NCBI GenBank assembly: GCA_950022655.1
Contig: OX465580.1
Location: 1,845,122 to 1,909,121, forward strand
DNA from: Alentia gelatinosa
Lineage: Eukaryota; Annelida; Polychaeta; Phyllodocida; Polynoidae
Direction: 5' to 3'
Length of the DNA stretch: 64,000 bases
The stretch's first letter is position 1. The number at the start of each line of letters is the position of its first letter. The translations under genes were made by a program, and so were the position numbers. Positions 30,520-45,300 of the stretch are shown piece after piece. Below the pieces are notes generated by a model. That model saw only the letters and a program-made list of their open reading frames with translations, was not told where the DNA came from and made no database searches.

Positions 30520-30822
30520 TGTCGTTGTGGTGGTGGGAGGAGGAGGGCAGTGGACAGTAGCATGATATCTTCAGTCATCAGGGAAATTAGAAAATGATAC
30601 GGCCCTGTATCACTGACGATCACTTTGTGTGTTTTTCTACTATCTCTATAACTTTCCCACCAGGCCCTTCTAGATTTGATTCGGTCTAAAGAATATGCCC
30701 GAAATTATAGGCTTTGGTTCAGTACCATACATTCATTGAAGAAAATGGATAGAATTGAAAAGAAAAAACCGTCACTACACTAATAAGGCACTCCTTTTTA
30801 TGATATTCAGGAATTATGTTAT

Positions 30823-31880
30823 AAACTTATCAGACAATTTGGCTTGACTATTTAATAGCCATGTCATTTTCCCGAAATTTGAATATCAAAACCCACGTCA
30901 TTTTCCTGAAATTTGAATATGATGATGCCCATGTGATCTGGTACACATATCTATCTGTGTTTCTCAAACAGAAGTGAATAAATCTCTTAAAAAAGATATC
31001 TAACTTAAAAATTGTTTTTTTTTAATTTATTGCTCAATATCATGATAGTTTTATTAAAAGAAGATATAGAAATTATAAGAAGTTGCTTTACATATAATAA
31101 AAGCCATGTCACTTTCTTCAGATTTTCACAGATTATAGTAAATGTATGGTACTACACATTTCAGTTTTAAAGTTTTAGGTCACTGTCATTTTTTCTCATA
31201 GAATATTGAAGAAATCTTTATATTTCTTATGAATGTCAAAGAAATACAAATTAGCCTATTACAGCTTTTAAGATTGGATAAACTGGACAAAGCATTAAAT
31301 CTACTTTTTTAGAATTAGAATGAAACCCAAGAGACCAGTTTTAACTGATAATTGACAATATCTAAACCTCACCAGGTGGCAGCAGCGAGTAAATAAAGGT
31401 ATGTCCTACAATTCACAGTGGCGCCACCCGGTGATTTCTAAGTAACGTCAATTATTAGTCAAAACTGGTTTCTTTGGATTCATTCTAATTCTACATGAGT
31501 AAATTTAAAATTCTCTCCAGTTTATCAAATATTAATAGGTAAAATAGGCCGATTTCCATTTGCTTGATTTACATAGGAAATCTACTGAGAAATATGGTGC
31601 CCTATGATTTTAAAACATAAATAAATAGTACTTTATATGAACTATATTCTGTGAACATCTGAGGAAACTGTTTTACTATATGAAAAAATACTTTTTAGAA
31701 TTTCTATATATATTCTTATATAAAATTATCATCATATTGATCTATAAATCAAAACCTAGCATGGTGACCCCCGATTTTTAAGTTAGGTGTGTGTTCTACA
31801 ACACTTGGAGGTCATCATATTAAATTTTCAAGCAGTTGACATGGGTTTTAATTTTTAAGGCAAATTGTCCGATATGCCTT
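30823..31880. mobile_element. Long-inverted-repeat element, ~1.06 kb, complete
   Basis: The left arm 30823-31380 opens with CAGACAATTTGGCTTGA and AGCCATGTCATTTTCC; the right arm 31430-31880 ends with TTGACATGGGTTTTAATTTT and GGCAAATTGTCCGATATGCC. The centre reads CACCAGGTGGCAGCAGCGAG...TCACAGTGGCGCCACCCGGT. Arm identity is moderate, with many T/A changes. No open frame, so it is either non-autonomous or an old fold-back. Confidence 0.75.
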
Positions 31881-32219
31881 TAATCCAGTTCCAGAGGGAA
31901 GAGTAACCCTTGGTTAACTAAAGATCCAAAGGACCCTGAAAGACGATACATAGATGATATTAATATCTAAAAGAAAGCTCCTTTTGTTTAAAATCACATC
32001 TTCACGTCCAACACGCATGTCCGTGACGTCAGCAGCGGAAACGCCCCCTGGGGAGAAGAATGTGAATCAGAGGGCGGGCTCCCTGAGGTGTCCTTAATTT
32101 ACTTTGACGAGATGTCAAAAATAGTCCCCTTCGATTTTCCCCCTGCCGCCTACCCTCTACACACACTCACTCAGTCCCTCCCCAAGTCTTAGACACACTA
32201 CCAACAGAACAGCACTCAT
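31881..32219. other. No recognisable gene
   Basis: CGTGACGTCAGCAG (CRE-like) at about 32021. Otherwise featureless. Confidence 0.4.
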
Positions 32220-32613
32220 AAAATAAATGTCCTGTTTATCCAATTTCATAAGTAAAATAGGGCAATTTACGTTTGACTGATTTGCAAAGGAGATGTATTG
32301 AAAAATAAAGTTTTCTTTAATTCTTTCAAAGACAAGGACAGTGACCTATGAATTTTAAAAGCTAAATATGTAGTGCTATACATGTATTATATTCTGTGAA
32401 AGATTGAGGAAAATTTACATGGGTTTTACGATGTGAGAAACTACTTTTTAGAATTTCTATATATTCTTTTATATTGATCTCTCAATCAAAACTTACATGG
32501 TGAGCCATAATCTTAGAGGTAGATATGAGCTCTATAACAATTTGAGCTCATCATATTCAATTATCATGAGCATGACATGGGTTTTAATTCGGAGACCAAT
32601 TTGTCTGATATGC
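32220..32613. mobile_element. Solo right arm of the long-inverted-repeat element
   Basis: Carries the right-arm words in order: CCTGTTTATCC, TAAAATAGGGCAATTTACGT, GACCTATGAATTTTAAAAG, TACTTTTTAGAATTTCTATA, GACATGGGTTTTAATTC, TTTGTCTGATATGCC. The left arm and centre are absent. Confidence 0.7.
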
Positions 32614-32905
32614 CAGCATGAACTCGTAGTATAACTTACAGTAACTAGAACCTAGTGACACTATTTCTACTAACACCACCCACCTAGTGACTAACATCTA
32701 TAAATAGACCACCTTGAACTTATAGTATGACTTAAAGTGACTAGACCCTGGTAACACTATTTCTACTAACACCACCCACCTAGTGACTAACATCTATAAA
32801 TAGACCACCTTGAACTCATAGTATGACTTAAAGTGACTAGACCCTGGTAACACTATTTCTACTAACACCATCGACATAGTGAGCTGTATCTTTAAGTAGA
32901 CCATC
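32614..32905. repeat. 96-bp tandem repeat, three copies
   Basis: CTATTTCTACTAACACCA recurs at 32661, 32757 and 32853 (96 bp apart). The third copy diverges at its end. Confidence 0.9.
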
Positions 32906-33340
32906 ACAAGATAACCTATGATCACTTAAAGTATCTGAAATTGGTGTCTTTGTTCTGGATGAACTTGGTTTGACATTCATTCCATGCCCTGCACTCATGA
33001 CACATACATGTTAAATTGATCATTTTCGATTAGAATTAATTCATTCTTCTCTGTGACCCTTCAGGGATTTTCATGTTGGGTAGGTTAGAATAATTACAAG
33101 TTTACCTTTCTGTTGACTCTAAGGTGAAGGTCGCAGGAAGGTGGCTTCACATGAGAAGAAAGAGAACAAGGATTGAGTGTCACTCAGATGCAGAACAGAT
33201 TCAGCTCACAACATCTCCATTTTGTAAGTTTTAGGGATTCCAGTCCTGATCTGCTGTGAGTTGTGTAGTGGGGTGAGGGTGCGATGGTGGTATGTTGGGG
33301 AAGTGGTTGGGATGGAGGTATCATGTGTTGTTATAGGGTA
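32906..33340. other. Left flank of the large satellite, no gene
   Basis: No coding or repeat signal until GTGGTGGTCAGTGTACATTA, the first recognisable diverged monomer, at about 33341. Confidence 0.45.
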
Positions 33341-36300
33341 TATGTGGTGGTCAGTGTACATTAGGGGTGTGGTTTTGTAGTGAGGTAAGGTAGCCAGTGT
33401 ACATTGAGGGTGTGGTTTTTGTGGTAGTTTCATGGTGCGGTGGTCAGTGTACATTGATGTTAGTGTTTTTTGTGGTAGTTTCATGGTGCGGTGGTCAGTG
33501 TACATTGATGTTAGTGTTTTTTGTGGTTGTATCATGGTGCGGTGGTCAGTGTACATTGATGTTAGTGTTTTTTGTGGTAGTTTCATGGTGCGGTGGTCAG
33601 TGTACATTGATGTTAGTGTTTTTTGTGGTAGTTTTATGGTGCGGTGGTCAGTGTACATTGATGTTAGTGTTTTTTGTGGTGGTTTCATGGTGCGGTGGTC
33701 AGTGTACATTGATGTTAGTGGTTTTTGTGGTTGTATCATGGTGCGGTGGTCAGCGTACATTGATGTTAGTGTTTTTTGTGGTAGTTTCATGGTGCGGTGG
33801 TCAGTGTACATTGATGTTAGTGTTTTTTGTGGTAGTTTCATGGTGCGGTGGTCAGTGTACATTGATGTTAGTGTTTTTTGTGGTAGTTTCATGGTGCGGT
33901 GGTCAGTGTACATTGATGTTAGTGTTTTTTGTGGTTGTATCATGGTGCGGTGGTCAGTGTACATTGATGTTAGTGTTTTTTGTGGTAGTTTCATGGTGCG
34001 GTGGTCAGTGTACATTGATGTTAGTGTTTTTTGTGGTAGTTTCATGGTGCGGTGGTCAGTGTACATTGATGTTAGTGCTTTTTGTGGTAGTTTCATGTTG
34101 CGGTGGTCAGTGTACATTGATGTTAGTGGTTTTTGTGGTAGTTTCATGGTGCGGTGGTCAGTGTACATTGATGTTAGTGTTTTTTGTGGTAGTTTCATGG
34201 TGCGGTGGTCAGTGTACATTGATGTTAGTGTTTTTTGTGGTAGTTTCATGGTGCGGTGGTCAGTGTACATTGATGTTAGTGTTTTTTGTGGTAGTTTTAT
34301 GGTGCGGTGGTCAGTGTACATTGATGTTAGTGTTTTTTGTGGTAGTTTCATGGTGCGGTGGTCAGTGTACATTGATGTTAGTGTTTTTTGTGGTTGTATC
34401 ATGGTGCGGTGGTCAGTCTACATTGATGTTAGTGTTTTTTGTGGTAGTATCATGGTGCGGTGGTCAGTGTACATTGATGTTAGTGGTTTTTGTGGTAGTT
34501 TCATGGTGCGGTGGTCAGTGTACATTGATGTTAGTGTTTTTTGTGGTTGTTTCATGTTGCGGTGGTCAGTATACATTGATGTTAGTGTTTTTTGTGGTTG
34601 TATCATGTTGCGGTGGTCAGTATACATTGATGTTAGTGGTTTTTGTGGTAGTTTCATGGTGCGGTGGTCAGTGTACATTGATGTTAGTGTTTTTGTGGTA
34701 GTTTCATGGTGCGGTGGTCAGTGTACATTGATGTTAGTAGTATTTGTGGTAGTATCATGGTGCGGTGGTCAGTGTACATTGATGTTAGTGGTTTTTGTGG
34801 TAGTTTCATGGTGCGGTGGTCAGTGTACATTGATGTTAGTGTTTTTTGTGGTAGTATCATGGTGCGGTGGTCAGTGTACATTGATGTTAGTGGTTTTTGT
34901 GGTAGTTTCATGGTGCGGTGGCCAGTGTACATTGATGTTAGTGTTTTTTGTGGTAGTTTCATGGTGCGGTGGTCAGTATACATCGATGTTAGTGGTTTTT
35001 GTGGTAGTTTCATGGTGCGGTGGGCAGTGTACATTGATGTTAGTGTTTTTTGTGGTAGTTTCATGGTGCGGTGGTCAGTGTACATTGATGTTAGTGTTTT
35101 TTTGTAGTTTCATGGTGCGGTTTTCAGTGTACATTGATGTTAGTGCTTTTTGTGCTAGTTTCATGGTGCGGTGGTCAGTGTACATTGATGTTAGTGTTTT
35201 TTTTGTAGTTTCATGGTGCGGTTTTCAGTGTACATTGATGTTAGTGTTTTTTGTGGTAGTTTCATGGTGCGGTGGGCAGTGTACATTGATGTTAGTGTTT
35301 TTTGTGGTAGTTTTATGGTGCGGTGGTAAGTGTACATTGATGTTAGTGTTTTTTGTGGTTGTATCACGGTGCGGTGGTCAGTGTACATTGATGTTAGTGT
35401 TTTTTGTGGTTGTATCATGGTGCGGTGGTCAGTGTACATTGATGTTAGTGCTTTTTGTGGTAGTTTCATGGTGCGGTGGTCAGTGTACATTGATGTTAGT
35501 GTTTTTTGTGGTAGTTTCATGGTGCGGTGGTCAGTGTACATTGATGTTAGTGTTTTTTGTGGTAGTTTCATGTTGAGGTGGTCAGTATACATTGATGTTA
35601 GTGGTTTTTGTGGTTGTATCATGGTGCGGTGGTCAGTGTACATTGATGTTAGTGTTTTTTGTGGTAGTTTCATGGTGCGGTGGTCAGTGTATATTGATGT
35701 TAGTGTTTTTTGTGGTAGTTTCATGGTGCGGTGGTCAGCGTACATTGATGTTAGTGTTTTTGTGGTAGTTTCATGGTGCGGTGGTCAGTGTACATTGATG
35801 TTAGTGTTTTTTGTGTTAGTTTCATGGTGCGGTGGTCAGTGTACATTGATGTTAGTGTTTTTTGTGGTAGTTTCATGGTGCGGTGGTCAGTGTACATTGA
35901 TGTTAGTGGTTTTTTTGGTAGTTTCATGGTGCGGTGGTCAGTGTACATTGATGTTAGTGTTTTTTGTGGATGTATCATGGTGCGGTGGTCAGTGTTCATT
36001 GATGTTAGTGGTTTTTGTGGTAGTTTCATGGTGCGGTGGTCAGTGTACATTGATGTTAGTGGTTTTTGTGGTAGTATCATGGTGCGGTGGTCAGTGTACA
36101 TTGATGTTAGTGGTTTTTGTGGTAGTATCATGGTGCGGTGGTCAGTGTACATTGATGTTAGTGTTTTTTGTGGTAGTATCATGGTGCGGTGGTCAGTGTA
36201 CATTGATGTTAGTGTTTTTTGTGGTTGTATCATGGTGTGTTGTTCAGTGTACATTAATGTTAGTGTTTTTTGTGTTAGTTTCATGGTGCGGTGGTCAGTG

Positions 36301-39300
36301 TACATTGATGTTAGTGTTTTTTGTGTTAGTTTCATGGTGCGGTGGTCAGTGTACATTGATGTTAGTGTTTTTTGTGGTTGTTTCATGTTGCGGTGGTCAG
36401 TATACATTGATGTTAGTGTTTTTTGTGGTAGTTTCATGGTGCGGTGGTCAGTGTACATTGATGTTAGTGGTTTTTTTGGTAGTTTCATGGTGCGGTGGTC
36501 AGTGTACATTGATGTTAGTGTTTTTTGTGGTTGTATCATGGTGCGGTGGTCAGTGTACATTGATGTTAGTGGTTTTTGTGGTAGTTTCATGGTGCGGTGG
36601 TCAGTGTACATTGATGTTAGTGGTTTTTGTGGTAGTATCATGGTGCGGTGGTCAGTGTACATTGAGGGTGTGGTTTTTGTGGTAGTTTCATGGTGCGGTG
36701 GTCAGTATACATTGATGTTAGTGGTTTTTGTGGTAGTTTCATGGTGCGGTGGTCAGTGTACATTGATGTTAGTGGTTTTTGTGGTAGTATCATGGTGCGG
36801 TGGTCAGTGTACATTGATGTTAGTGTTTTTTGTGGTAGTTTCATGGTGCGGTGGTCAGTGTACATTGATGTTAGTGGTTTTTGTGGTAGTTTCATGGTGC
36901 GGTGGTCAGTGTACATTGATGTTAGTGTTTTTTGTGGTTGTTTCATGTTGCGGTGGTCAGTATACATTGATGTTAGTGTTTTTTGTGGTTGTATCATGTT
37001 GCGGTGGTCAGTATACATTTATGTTAGTGTTTTTTGTGGTAGTATCATGGTGCGGTGGTCAGTGTACATTGATGTTAGTGTTTTTTGTGGTTGTATCATG
37101 GTGTGTTGTTCAGTGTACATTGATGTTAGTGTTTTTTGTGGTTGTATCATTGTGCGGTGGTCAGTGTACATTGATGGTAGTGTTTTTTGTGGTAGTTTCA
37201 TGGTGCGGTGGTCAGTGTACATTGATGTTAGTGGTTTTTGTGGTAGTTTCATGGTGCGGTGGTCAGTGTACATTGATGTTAGTGTTTTTTGTGGTTGTAT
37301 CATGGTGTGTTGTTCAGTGTACATTGATGTTAGTGGTTTTTTTGGTAGTTTCATGGTGCGGTGGTCAGTGTACATTGATGTTAGTGTTTTTTGTGGTTGT
37401 ATCATGGTGCGGTGGTCAGTGTACATTGATGTTAGTGGTTTTTGTGGTAGTTTCATGGTGCGGTGGTCAGTGTACATTGATGTTAGTGGTTTTTGTGGTA
37501 GTATCATGGTGCGGTGGTCAGTGTACATTGATGTTAGTGGTTTTTGTGGTAGTATCATGGTGCGGTGGTCAGTGTACATTGATGTTAGTGTTTTTTGTGG
37601 TAGTATCATGGTGCGGTGGTCAGTGTACATTGATGTTAGTGTTTTTTGTGGTTGTATCATGGTGTGTTGTTCAGTGTACATTAATGTTAGTGTTTTTTGT
37701 GTTAGTTTCATGGTGCGGTGGTCAGTGTACATTGATGTTAGTGTTTTTTGTGTTAGTTTCATGGTGCGGTGGTCAGTGTACATTGATGTTAGTGTTTTTT
37801 GTGGTAGTTTCATGGTGCGGTGGTCAGTGTACATTGATGTTAGTGGTTTTTTTGGTAGTTTCATGGTGCGGTGGTCAGTGTACATTGATGTTAGTGTTTT
37901 TTGTGGTTGTATCATGGTGCGGTGGTCAGTCTACATTGATGTTAGTGTTTTTTGTGGTAGTATCATGGTGCGGTGGTCAGTGTACATTGATGTTAGTGGT
38001 TTTTGTGGTAGTTTCATGGTGCGGTGGTCAGTGTACATTGATGTTAGTGTTTTTTGTGGTTGTTTCATGTTGCGGTGGTCAGTATACATTGATGTTAGTG
38101 TTTTTTGTGGTTGTATCATGTTGCGGTGGTCAGTATACATTGATGTTAGTGGTTTTTGTGGTAGTTTCATGGTGCGGTGGTCAGTGTACATTGATGTTAG
38201 TGTTTTTGTGGTAGTTTCATGGTGCGGTGGTCAGTGTACATTGATGTTAGTAGTATTTGTGGTAGTATCATGGTGCGGTGGTCAGTGTACATTGATGTTA
38301 GTGGTTTTTGTGGTAGTTTCATGGTGCGGTGGTCAGTGTACATTGATGTTAGTGTTTTTTGTGGTAGTATCATGGTGCGGTGGTCAGTGTACATTGATGT
38401 TAGTGGTTTTTGTGGTAGTTTCATGGTGCTGTGGCCAGTGTACATTGATGTTAGTGTTTTTTGTGGTAGTTTCATGGTGCGGTGGTCAGTATACATCGAT
38501 GTTAGTGGTTTTTGTGGTAGTTTCATGGTGCGGTGGGCAGTGTACATTGATGTTAGTGTTTTTTGTGGTAGTTTCATGGTGCGGTGGTCAGTGTACATTG
38601 ATGTTAGTGTTTTTTTTGTAGTTTCATGGTGCGGTTTTCAGTGTACATTGATGTTAGTGCTTTTTGTGCTAGTTTCATGGTGCGGTGGTCAGTGTACATT
38701 GATGTTAGTGTTTTTTTTGTAGTTTCATGGTGCGGTTTTCAGTGTACATTGATGTTAGTGGTTTTTGTGCTAGTTTCATGGTGCGGTGGGCAGTGTACAT
38801 TGATGTTAGTGTTTTTTGTGGTAGTTTTATGGTGCGGTGGTAAGTGTACATTGATGTTAGTGTTTTTTGTGGTTGTATCACGGTGCGGTGGTCAGTGTAC
38901 ATTGATGTTAGTGTTTTTTGTGGTTGTATCATGGTGCGGTGGTCAGTGTACATTGATGTTAGTGCTTTTTGTGGTAGTTTCATGGTGCGGTGGTCAGTGT
39001 ACATTGATGTTAGTGTTTTTTGTGGTAGTTTCATGGTGCGGTGGTCAGTGTACATTGATGTTAGTGTTTTTTGTGGTAGTTTCATGTTGAGGTGGTCAGT
39101 ATACATTGATGTTAGTGGTTTTTGTGGTTGTATCATGGTGCGGTGGTCAGTGTACATTGATGTTAGTGTTTTTTGTGGTAGTTTCATGGTGCGGTGGTCA
39201 GTGTATATTGATGTTAGTGTTTTTTGTGGTAGTTTCATGGTGCGGTGGTCAGCGTACATTGATGTTAGTGTTTTTGTGGTAGTTTCATGGTGCGGTGGTC

Positions 39301-42300
39301 AGTGTACATTGATGTTAGTGTTTTTTGTGTTAGTTTCATGGTGCGGTGGTCAGTGTACATTGATGTTAGTGTTTTTTGTGTTAGTTTCATGGTGCGGTGG
39401 TCAGTGTACATTGATGTTAGTGTTTTTTGTGGTAGTTTCATGGTGCGGTGGTCAGTGTACATTGATGTTAGTGGTTTTTTTGGTAGTTTCATGGTGCGGT
39501 GGTCAGTGTACATTGATGTTAGTGTTTTTTGTGGTTGTATCATGGTGCGGTGGTCAGTGTACATTGATGTTAGTGGTTTTTGTGGTAGTTTCATGGTGCG
39601 GTGGTCAGTGTACATTGATGTTAGTGGTTTTTGTGGTAGTATCATGGTGCGGTGGTCAGTGTACATTGATGTTAGTGGTTTTTGTGGTAGTATCATGGTG
39701 CGGTGGTCAGTGTACATTGATGTTAGTGTTTTTTGTGGTAGTATCATGGTGCGGTGGTCAGTGTACATTGATGTTAGTGTTTTTTGTGGTTGTATCATGG
39801 TGTGTTGTTCAGTGTACATTAATGTTAGTGTTTTTTGTGTTAGTTTCATGGTGCGGTGGTCAGTGTACATTGATGTTAGTGTTTTTTGTGTTAGTTTCAT
39901 GGTCCGGTGGTCAGTGTACATTGATGTTAGTGTTTTTTGTGGTAGTTTCATGGTGCGGTGGTCAGTGTACATTGATGTTAGTGGTTTTTTTGGTAGTTTC
40001 ATGGTGCGGTGGTCAGTGTACATTGATGTTAGTGTTTTTTGTGGTTGTATCATGGTGCGGTGGTCAGTGTACATTGATGTTAGTGGTTTTTGTGGTAGTT
40101 TCATGGTGCGGTGGTCAGTGTACATTGATGTTAGTGGTTTTTGTGGTAGTATCATGGTGCGGTGGTCAGTGTACATTGAGGGTGTGGTTTTTGTGGTAGT
40201 ATCATGGTGCGGTGGTCAGTATACATTGATGTTAGTGGTTTTTGTGGTAGTTTCATGGTGCGGTGGTCAGTGTACATTGATGTTAGTGGTTTTTGTGGTA
40301 GTTTCATGGTGCGGTGGCCAGTGTACATTGATGTTAGTGTTTTTTGTGGTAGTTTCATGGTGCGGTGGTCAGTATACATCGATGTTAGTGGTTTTTGTGG
40401 TAGTTTCATGGTGCGGTGGGCAGTGTACATTGATGTTAGTGTTTTTTGTGGTAGTTTCATGGTGCGGTGGTCAGTGTACATTGATGTTAGTGTTTTTTTG
40501 TAGTTTCATGGTGCGGTTTTCAGTGTACATTGATGTTAGTGCTTTTTGTGCTAGTTTCATGGTGCGGTGGTCAGTGTACATTGATGTTAGTGTTTTTTTT
40601 GTAGTTTCATGGTGCGGTTTTCAGTGTACATTGATGTTAGTGTTTTTTGTGGTAGTTTCATGGTGCGGTGGGCAGTGTACATTGATGTTAGTGTTTTTTG
40701 TGGTAGTTTTATGGTGCGGTGGTAAGTGTACATTGATGTTAGTGTTTTTTGTGGTTGTATCACGGTGCGGTGGTCAGTGTACATTGATGTTAGTGTTTTT
40801 TGTGGTTGTATCATGGTGCGGTGGTCAGTGTACATTGATGTTAGTGCTTTTTGTGGTAGTTTCATGGTGCGGTGGTCAGTGTACATTGATGTTAGTGTTT
40901 TTTGTGGTAGTTTCATGGTGCGGTGGTCAGTGTACATTGATGTTAGTGTTTTTTGTGGTAGTTTCATGTTGAGGTGGTCAGTATACATTGATGTTAGTGG
41001 TTTTTGTGGTTGTATCATGGTGCGGTGGTCAGTGTACATTGATGTTAGTGTTTTTTGTGGTAGTTTCATGGTGCGGTGGTCAGTGTATATTGATGTTAGT
41101 GTTTTTTGTGGTAGTTTCATGGTGCGGTGGTCAGCGTACATTGATGTTAGTGTTTTTGTGGTAGTTTCATGGTGCGGTGGTCAGTGTACATTGATGTTAG
41201 TGTTTTTTGTGTTAGTTTCATGGTGCGGTGGTCAGTGTACATTGATGTTAGTGTTTTTTGTGGTAGTTTCATGGTGCGGTGGTCAGTGTACATTGATGTT
41301 AGTGGTTTTTTTGGTAGTTTCATGGTGCGGTGGTCAGTGTACATTGATGTTAGTGTTTTTTGTGGATGTATCATGGTGCGGTGGTCAGTGTTCATTGATG
41401 TTAGTGGTTTTTGTGGTAGTTTCATGGTGCGGTGGTCAGTGTACATTGATGTTAGTGGTTTTTGTGGTAGTATCATGGTGCGGTGGTCAGTGTACATTGA
41501 TGTTAGTGGTTTTTGTGGTAGTATCATGGTGCGGTGGTCAGTGTACATTGATGTTAGTGTTTTTTGTGGTAGTATCATGGTGCGGTGGTCAGTGTACATT
41601 GATGTTAGTGTTTTTTGTGGTTGTATCATGGTGTGTTGTTCAGTGTACATTAATGTTAGTGTTTTTTGTGTTAGTTTCATGGTGCGGTGGTCAGTGTACA
41701 TTGATGTTAGTGTTTTTTGTGTTAGTTTCATGGTGCGGTGGTCAGTGTACATTGATGTTAGTGTTTTTTGTGGTAGTTTCATGGTGCGGTGGTCAGTGTA
41801 CATTGATGTTAGTGGTTTTTTTGGTAGTTTCATGGTGCGGTGGTCAGTGTACATTGATGTTAGTGTTTTTTGTGGTTGTATCATGGTGCGGTGGTCAGTG
41901 TACATTGATGTTAGTGGTTTTTGTGGTAGTTTCATGGTGCGGTGGTCAGTGTACATTGATGTTAGTGGTTTTTGTGGTAGTATCATGGTGCGGTGGTCAG
42001 TGTACATTGAGGGTGTGGTTTTTGTGGTAGTTTCATGGTGCGGTGGTCAGTATACATTGATGTTAGTGGTTTTTGTGGTAGTTTCATGGTGCGGTGGTCA
42101 GTGTACATTGATGTTAGTGGTTTTTGTGGTAGTATCATGGTGCGGTGGTCAGTGTACATTGATGTTAGTGTTTTTTGTGGTAGTTTCATGGTGCGGTGGT
42201 CAGTGTACATTGATGTTAGTGGTTTTTGTGGTAGTTTCATGGTGCGGTGGTCAGTGTACATTGATGTTAGTGTTTTTTGTGGTTGTTTCATGTTGCGGTG

Positions 42301-45300
42301 GTCAGTATACATTGATGTTAGTGTTTTTTGTGGTTGTATCATGTTGCGGTGGTCAGTATACATTTATGTTAGTGTTTTTTGTGGTAGTATCATGGTGCGG
42401 TGGTCAGTGTACATTGATGTTAGTGTTTTTTGTGGTTGTATCATGGTGTGTTGTTCAGTGTACATTGATGTTAGTGTTTTTTGTGGTTGTATCATTGTGC
42501 GGTGGTCAGTGTACATTGATGGTAGTGTTTTTTGTGGTAGTTTCATGGTGCGGTGGTCAGTGTACATTGATGTTAGTGGTTTTTGTGGTAGTTTCATGGT
42601 GCGGTGGTCAGTGTACATTGATGTTAGTGTTTTTTGTGGTTGTATCATGGTGTGTTGTTCAGTGTACATTGATGTTAGTGGTTTTTTTGGTAGTTTCATG
42701 GTGCGGTGGTCAGTGTACATTGATGTTAGTGTTTTTTGTGGTTGTATCATGGTGCGGTGGTCAGTGTACATTGATGTTAGTGGTTTTTGTGGTAGTTTCA
42801 TGGTGCGGTGGTCAGTGTACATTGATGTTAGTGGTTTTTGTGGTAGTATCATGGTGCGGTGGTCAGTGTACATTGATGTTAGTGGTTTTTGTGGTAGTAT
42901 CATGGTGCGGTGGTCAGTGTACATTGATGTTAGTGTTTTTTGTGGTAGTATCATGGTGCGGTGGTCAGTGTACATTGATGTTAGTGTTTTTTGTGGTTGT
43001 ATCATGGTGTGTTGTTCAGTGTACATTAATGCTAGTGTTTTTTGTGTTAGTTTCATGGTGCGGTGGTCAGTGTACATTGATGTTAGTGTTTTTTGTGTTA
43101 GTTTCATGGTGCGGTGGTCAGTGTACATTGATGTTAGTGTTTTTTGTGGTAGTTTCATGGTGCGGTGGTCAGTGTACATTGATGTTAGTGGTTTTTTTGG
43201 TAGTTTCATGGTGCGGTGGTCAGTGTACATTGATGTTAGTGTTTTTTGTGGTTGTATCATGGTGCGGTGGTCAGTCTACATTGATGTTAGTGTTTTTTGT
43301 GGTAGTATCATGGTGCGGTGGTCAGTGTACATTGATGTTAGTGGTTTTTGTGGTAGTTTCATGGTGCGGTGGTCAGTGTACATTGATGTTAGTGTTTTTT
43401 GTGGTTGTTTCATGTTGCGGTGGTCAGTATACATTGATGTTAGTGTTTTTTGTGGTTGTATCATGTTGCGGTGGTCAGTATACATTGATGTTAGTGGTTT
43501 TTGTGGTAGTTTCATGGTGCGGTGGTCAGTGTACATTGATGTTAGTGTTTTTGTGGTAGTTTCATGGTGCGGTGGTCAGTGTACATTGATGTTAGTAGTA
43601 TTTGTGGTAGTATCATGGTGCGGTGGTCAGTGTACATTGATGTTAGTGGTTTTTGTGGTAGTTTCATGGTGCGGTGGTCAGTGTACATTGATGTTAGTGT
43701 TTTTTGTGGTAGTATCATGGTGCGGTGGTCAGTGTACATTGATGTTAGTGGTTTTTGTGGTAGTTTCATGGTGCTGTGGCCAGTGTACATTGATGTTAGT
43801 GTTTTTTGTGGTAGTTTCATGGTGCGGTGGTCAGTATACATCGATGTTAGTGGTTTTTGTGGTAGTTTCATGGTGCGGTGGGCAGTGTACATTGATGTTA
43901 GTGTTTTTTGTGGTAGTTTCATGGTGCGGTGGTCAGTGTACATTGATGTTAGTGTTTTTTTTGTAGTTTCATGGTGCGGTTTTCAGTGTACATTGATGTT
44001 AGTGCTTTTTGTGCTAGTTTCATGGTGCGGTGGTCAGTGTACATTGATGTTAGTGTTTTTTTTGTAGTTTCATGGTGCGGTTTTCAGTGTACATTGATGT
44101 TAGTGGTTTTTGTGCTAGTTTCATGGTGCGGTGGGCAGTGTACATTGATGTTAGTGTTTTTTGTGGTAGTTTTATGGTGCGGTGGTAAGTGTACATTGAT
44201 GTTAGTGTTTTTTGTGGTTGTATCACGGTGCGGTGGTCAGTGTACATTGATGTTAGTGTTTTTTGTGGTTGTATCATGGTGCGGTGGTCAGTGTACATTG
44301 ATGTTAGTGCTTTTTGTGGTAGTTTCATGGTGCGGTGGTCAGTGTACATTGATGTTAGTGTTTTTTGTGGTAGTTTCATGGTGCGGTGGTCAGTGTACAT
44401 TGATGTTAGTGTTTTTTGTGGTAGTTTCATGTTGAGGTGGTCAGTATACATTGATGTTAGTGGTTTTTGTGGTTGTATCATGGTGCGGTGGTCAGTGTAC
44501 ATTGATGTTAGTGTTTTTTGTGGTAGTTTCATGGTGCGGTGGTCAGTGTACATTGATGTTAGTGTTTTTTGTGGTAGTTTCATGGTGCGGTGGTCAGCGT
44601 ACATTGATGTTAGTGTTTTTGTGGTAGTTTCATGGTGCGGTGGTCAGTGTACATTGATGTTAGTGTTTTTTGTGTTAGTTTCATGGTGCGGTGGTCAGTG
44701 TACATTGATGTTAGTGTTTTTTGTGTTAGTTTCATGGTGCGGTGGTCAGTGTACATTGATGTTAGTGTTTTTTGTGGTAGTTTCATGGTGCGGTGGTCAG
44801 TGTACATTGATGTTAGTGGTTTTTTTGGTAGTTTCATGGTGCGGTGGTCAGTGTACATTGATGTTAGTGTTTTTTGTGGTTGTATCATGGTGCGGTGGTC
44901 AGTGTACATTGATGTTAGTGGTTTTTGTGGTAGTTTCATGGTGCGGTGGTCAGTGTACATTGATGTTAGTGGTTTTTGTGGTAGTATCATGGTGCGGTGG
45001 TCAGTGTACATTGATGTTAGTGGTTTTTGTGGTAGTATCATGGTGCGGTGGTCAGTGTACATTGATGTTAGTGTTTTTTGTGGTAGTATCATGGTGCGGT
45101 GGTCAGTGTACATTGATGTTAGTGTTTTTTGTGGTTGTATCATGGTGTGTTGTTCAGTGTACATTAATGTTAGTGTTTTTTGTGTTAGTTTCATGGTGCG
45201 GTGGTCAGTGTACATTGATGTTAGTGTTTTTTGTGTTAGTTTCATGGTCCGGTGGTCAGTGTACATTGATGTTAGTGTTTTTTGTGGTAGTTTCATGGTG